Of a DNA stretch of 23,910 nucleotides, positions 23,003 through 23,910 are shown one piece after another. The notes beneath the pieces were generated by a model. The model did not search any database. It worked only from the letters and a program-made list of their open reading frames with translations, and was not told the origin of the DNA. Position 1 is the first letter of the stretch. Each line of letters starts with the position of its first letter. The position numbers were made by a program, and so were the translations under genes. Source of the DNA: a virus; IMG/VR virus record IMGVR_UViG_3300020222_000179, positions 1 through 23,910 of that record; one strand, 5' to 3'.

Positions 23003-23760
23003 AATTAAAGGTAGACAGCTTCTCAATCACTGCTCGTACCCGCAAGCTTAAGGCAGCATGGACCCCAGAACTAGGTCAAGACCTAAATGCTTATCACAAC
23101 CTCGATGCAGAAGTTGAATTGACAAGCATTCTTTCTGAACAAATCGGTCTTGAAATTGATCAAGAAATCCTAAACGATCTAGTTAAGGGTGCAACCGCTG
23201 GCACCAAGTACTGGAGCCGTCGTCCCGGTAAGTTCGTTAACCGTGCAACTGGTGTAGGTATCAACACCACCGCCGCTGATGCCCCAGCTCCTCCAGACTT
23301 CACTGGTAACGTTTCAATGTGGTATGAAACACTTGTTGAAACAATCAACGATGTATCCGCAGCAATTCACCGTAAGACACTTCGCGGTGGTGCAAACTTC
23401 CTAGTTTGCTCCCCAGAAGTAGCTAACATTCTTGAATTCACCAGCGGCTTCCGTGCATCTGTAACAAGCGATGCAGAAAAAGGTGCAGTAGGCGCAGTTA
23501 AGGTTGGCGATATGAACAAGAAGTTTGACGTTATCGTTCACCCATACTTCCTACGCAACGTAATTCTCGTTGGTCGTAAGGGTGGCAGCTTCCTAGAAAG
23601 CGGTTACGTATATGCTCCATACGTACCACTACAATCCACACCAACCATCTTCGATCCAGACACCTTCTCACCACGTAAGGCTGTTTTGACCCGTTATGGC
23701 AAGGCGATGGTTCGTCCTGACATGTACGGTCTTGTAATCTGCGAAGATCTAGAAGGTTAA
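22957..23760 (+). CDS. gp23: Major capsid protein, gp23-like, C-terminal part (frame -1 relative to first part)
   Basis: Continuation of the capsid protein in the -1 frame. From 22957 it reads ATPWTFEDSAAIPEVELKVD, then SITARTRKLKAAWTPELGQDLNAYHNLDAEVELTSIL. This aligns with T4 gp23 NPW...EMGFRID and AKSRQLKAAYSIELAQDLRAVHGMDADAELSGIL. Later come LRGGANFLVCSPEVANILE, KFDVIVHPYF and SGYVYAPYVPLQSTPTIFDPDTF, ending PDMYGLVICEDLEG. The first standalone start would be a TTG at 23119 without a ribosome binding site and inside the conserved core, so independent translation is unlikely. If joined to the first part the product is close to 590 residues (T4 gp23: 521). Codon use is optimised as in the first part. 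A strong terminator follows. Confidence 0.9.
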   Translation, partial: ATPWTFEDSAAIPEVELKVDSFSITARTRKLKAAWTPELGQDLNAYHNLDAEVELTSILSEQIGLEIDQEILNDLVKGATAGTKYWSRRPGKFVNRATGVGINTTAADAPAPPDFTGNVSMWYETLVETINDVSAAIHRKTLRGGANFLVCSPEVANILEFTSGFRASVTSDAEKGAVGAVKVGDMNKKFDVIVHPYFLRNVILVGRKGGSFLESGYVYAPYVPLQSTPTIFDPDTFSPRKAVLTRYGKAMVRPDMYGLVICEDLEG

Positions 23761-23784
23761 AAAATAATTTAGAAGTCTATTTTG

Positions 23785-23814
23785 CCCCGCTACCGCAAGG
23801 TAGCGGGGTTTTTT
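23785..23814 (+). terminator. Strong intrinsic terminator after capsid gene
   Basis: CCCCGCTACC (23785-23794), a stable GCAA tetraloop (23795-23798) and GGTAGCGGGG (23799-23808) form a perfect 10-bp stem, followed by TTTTTT (23809-23814). This is a textbook rho-independent terminator 25 bases after the capsid stop and closes the head operon. Confidence 0.95.
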
Positions 23815-23857
23815 ATTGTCATAACATCATACTGCGCACTATTTACCTTGTCAACCC

Positions 23858-23886
23858 TTTACATGTCAACACAGCTCTAGTATAAT
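23858..23886 (+). promoter_or_regulatory. Sigma70-type promoter for a gene beyond the window
   Basis: TTTACA (23858-23863) and TATAAT (23881-23886) are separated by exactly 17 bases, nearly a perfect bacterial housekeeping promoter. It lies just after the head-operon terminator and points right. GATAAATAAA follows at 23896-23905. The transcript would read out of the window. A host-type promoter here suggests the next unit is expressed early by host RNA polymerase. Confidence 0.75.
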
Positions 23887-23910
23887 TTGCGATATGATAA
23901 ATAAAAACAA

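Noticed and set aside
1-23910. tRNA genes, CRISPR arrays, insertion sequences, integrase or attachment sites
   Set aside because: I looked through the gaps and found no cloverleaf, spaced repeat array, transposase or recombinase; the small gaps leave little room.

Overview
This window is late-gene and recombination territory of a tailed bacteriophage (or uncultivated virus contig) of the T4 superfamily, most like the divergent 'far-T4' myoviruses known mainly from aquatic metagenomes. The evidence is the head-assembly set: a gp17-like terminase, a gp20-like portal, a gp21-like prohead protease, a gp22-like acidic core protein and a gp23-like major capsid protein, in the T4 order. All convincing genes lie on the + strand, packed with short gaps or overlaps, and the DNA is AT-rich with A/T-ending codons except in the capsid gene. 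I see no tRNA, integrase, transposon or CRISPR array. The host cannot be told from the sequence.

Layout. 1-454: two small unknown genes. 467-3042: two paralogous structural or fibre-like proteins that share an N-terminus and a roughly 90-residue repeat domain. 3052-5836: a RuvC-like nuclease, a DnaG-type primase with zinc ribbon and TOPRIM, a small unknown, and a 394-residue unknown with an HDGRGRA motif. 5893-9018: one long gene that joins an Mre11/SbcD/gp47 nuclease to a Rad50/SbcC/gp46 ATPase. 9027-10212: three small membrane-associated proteins that look like a lysis or envelope cassette. 10196-11101: two small proteins next to the terminase, one with a CxxC pair. 11118-14681: terminase and portal. 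14682-16619: four small head-cluster genes, one a membrane protein. 16653-16753: a 23-codon micro-ORF and a hairpin terminator. 16771-19805: prohead protease, a small structural protein and a 669-residue fibre with a self-cleaving S74 chaperone domain. 19862-21971: two small proteins (one resembling ribosomal protein bS21) and the core protein. 21992-23760: major capsid gene, broken by a frame change near 22943-22989. 23785-23910: strong terminator, then a near-consensus promoter for a gene beyond the window. No gene-free stretch exceeds about 150 bases.

How they work together. Portal, core protein and capsid protein would build the prohead. The protease would then cut the core and the capsid N-terminus at (L/I)xE sites, and the terminase would pump in DNA made and repaired with help from the primase, the RuvC-like nuclease and the fused Mre11-Rad50 enzyme. 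Points most worth a second look: the nuclease-ATPase fusion; the frame break in the capsid gene beside a perfect hairpin and a repeated GGTGCA; and an N-terminal helix of the type MKI-K--L--IIKEE, shared by two proteins (with a looser version in a third), that resembles a T4 capsid-targeting tag.
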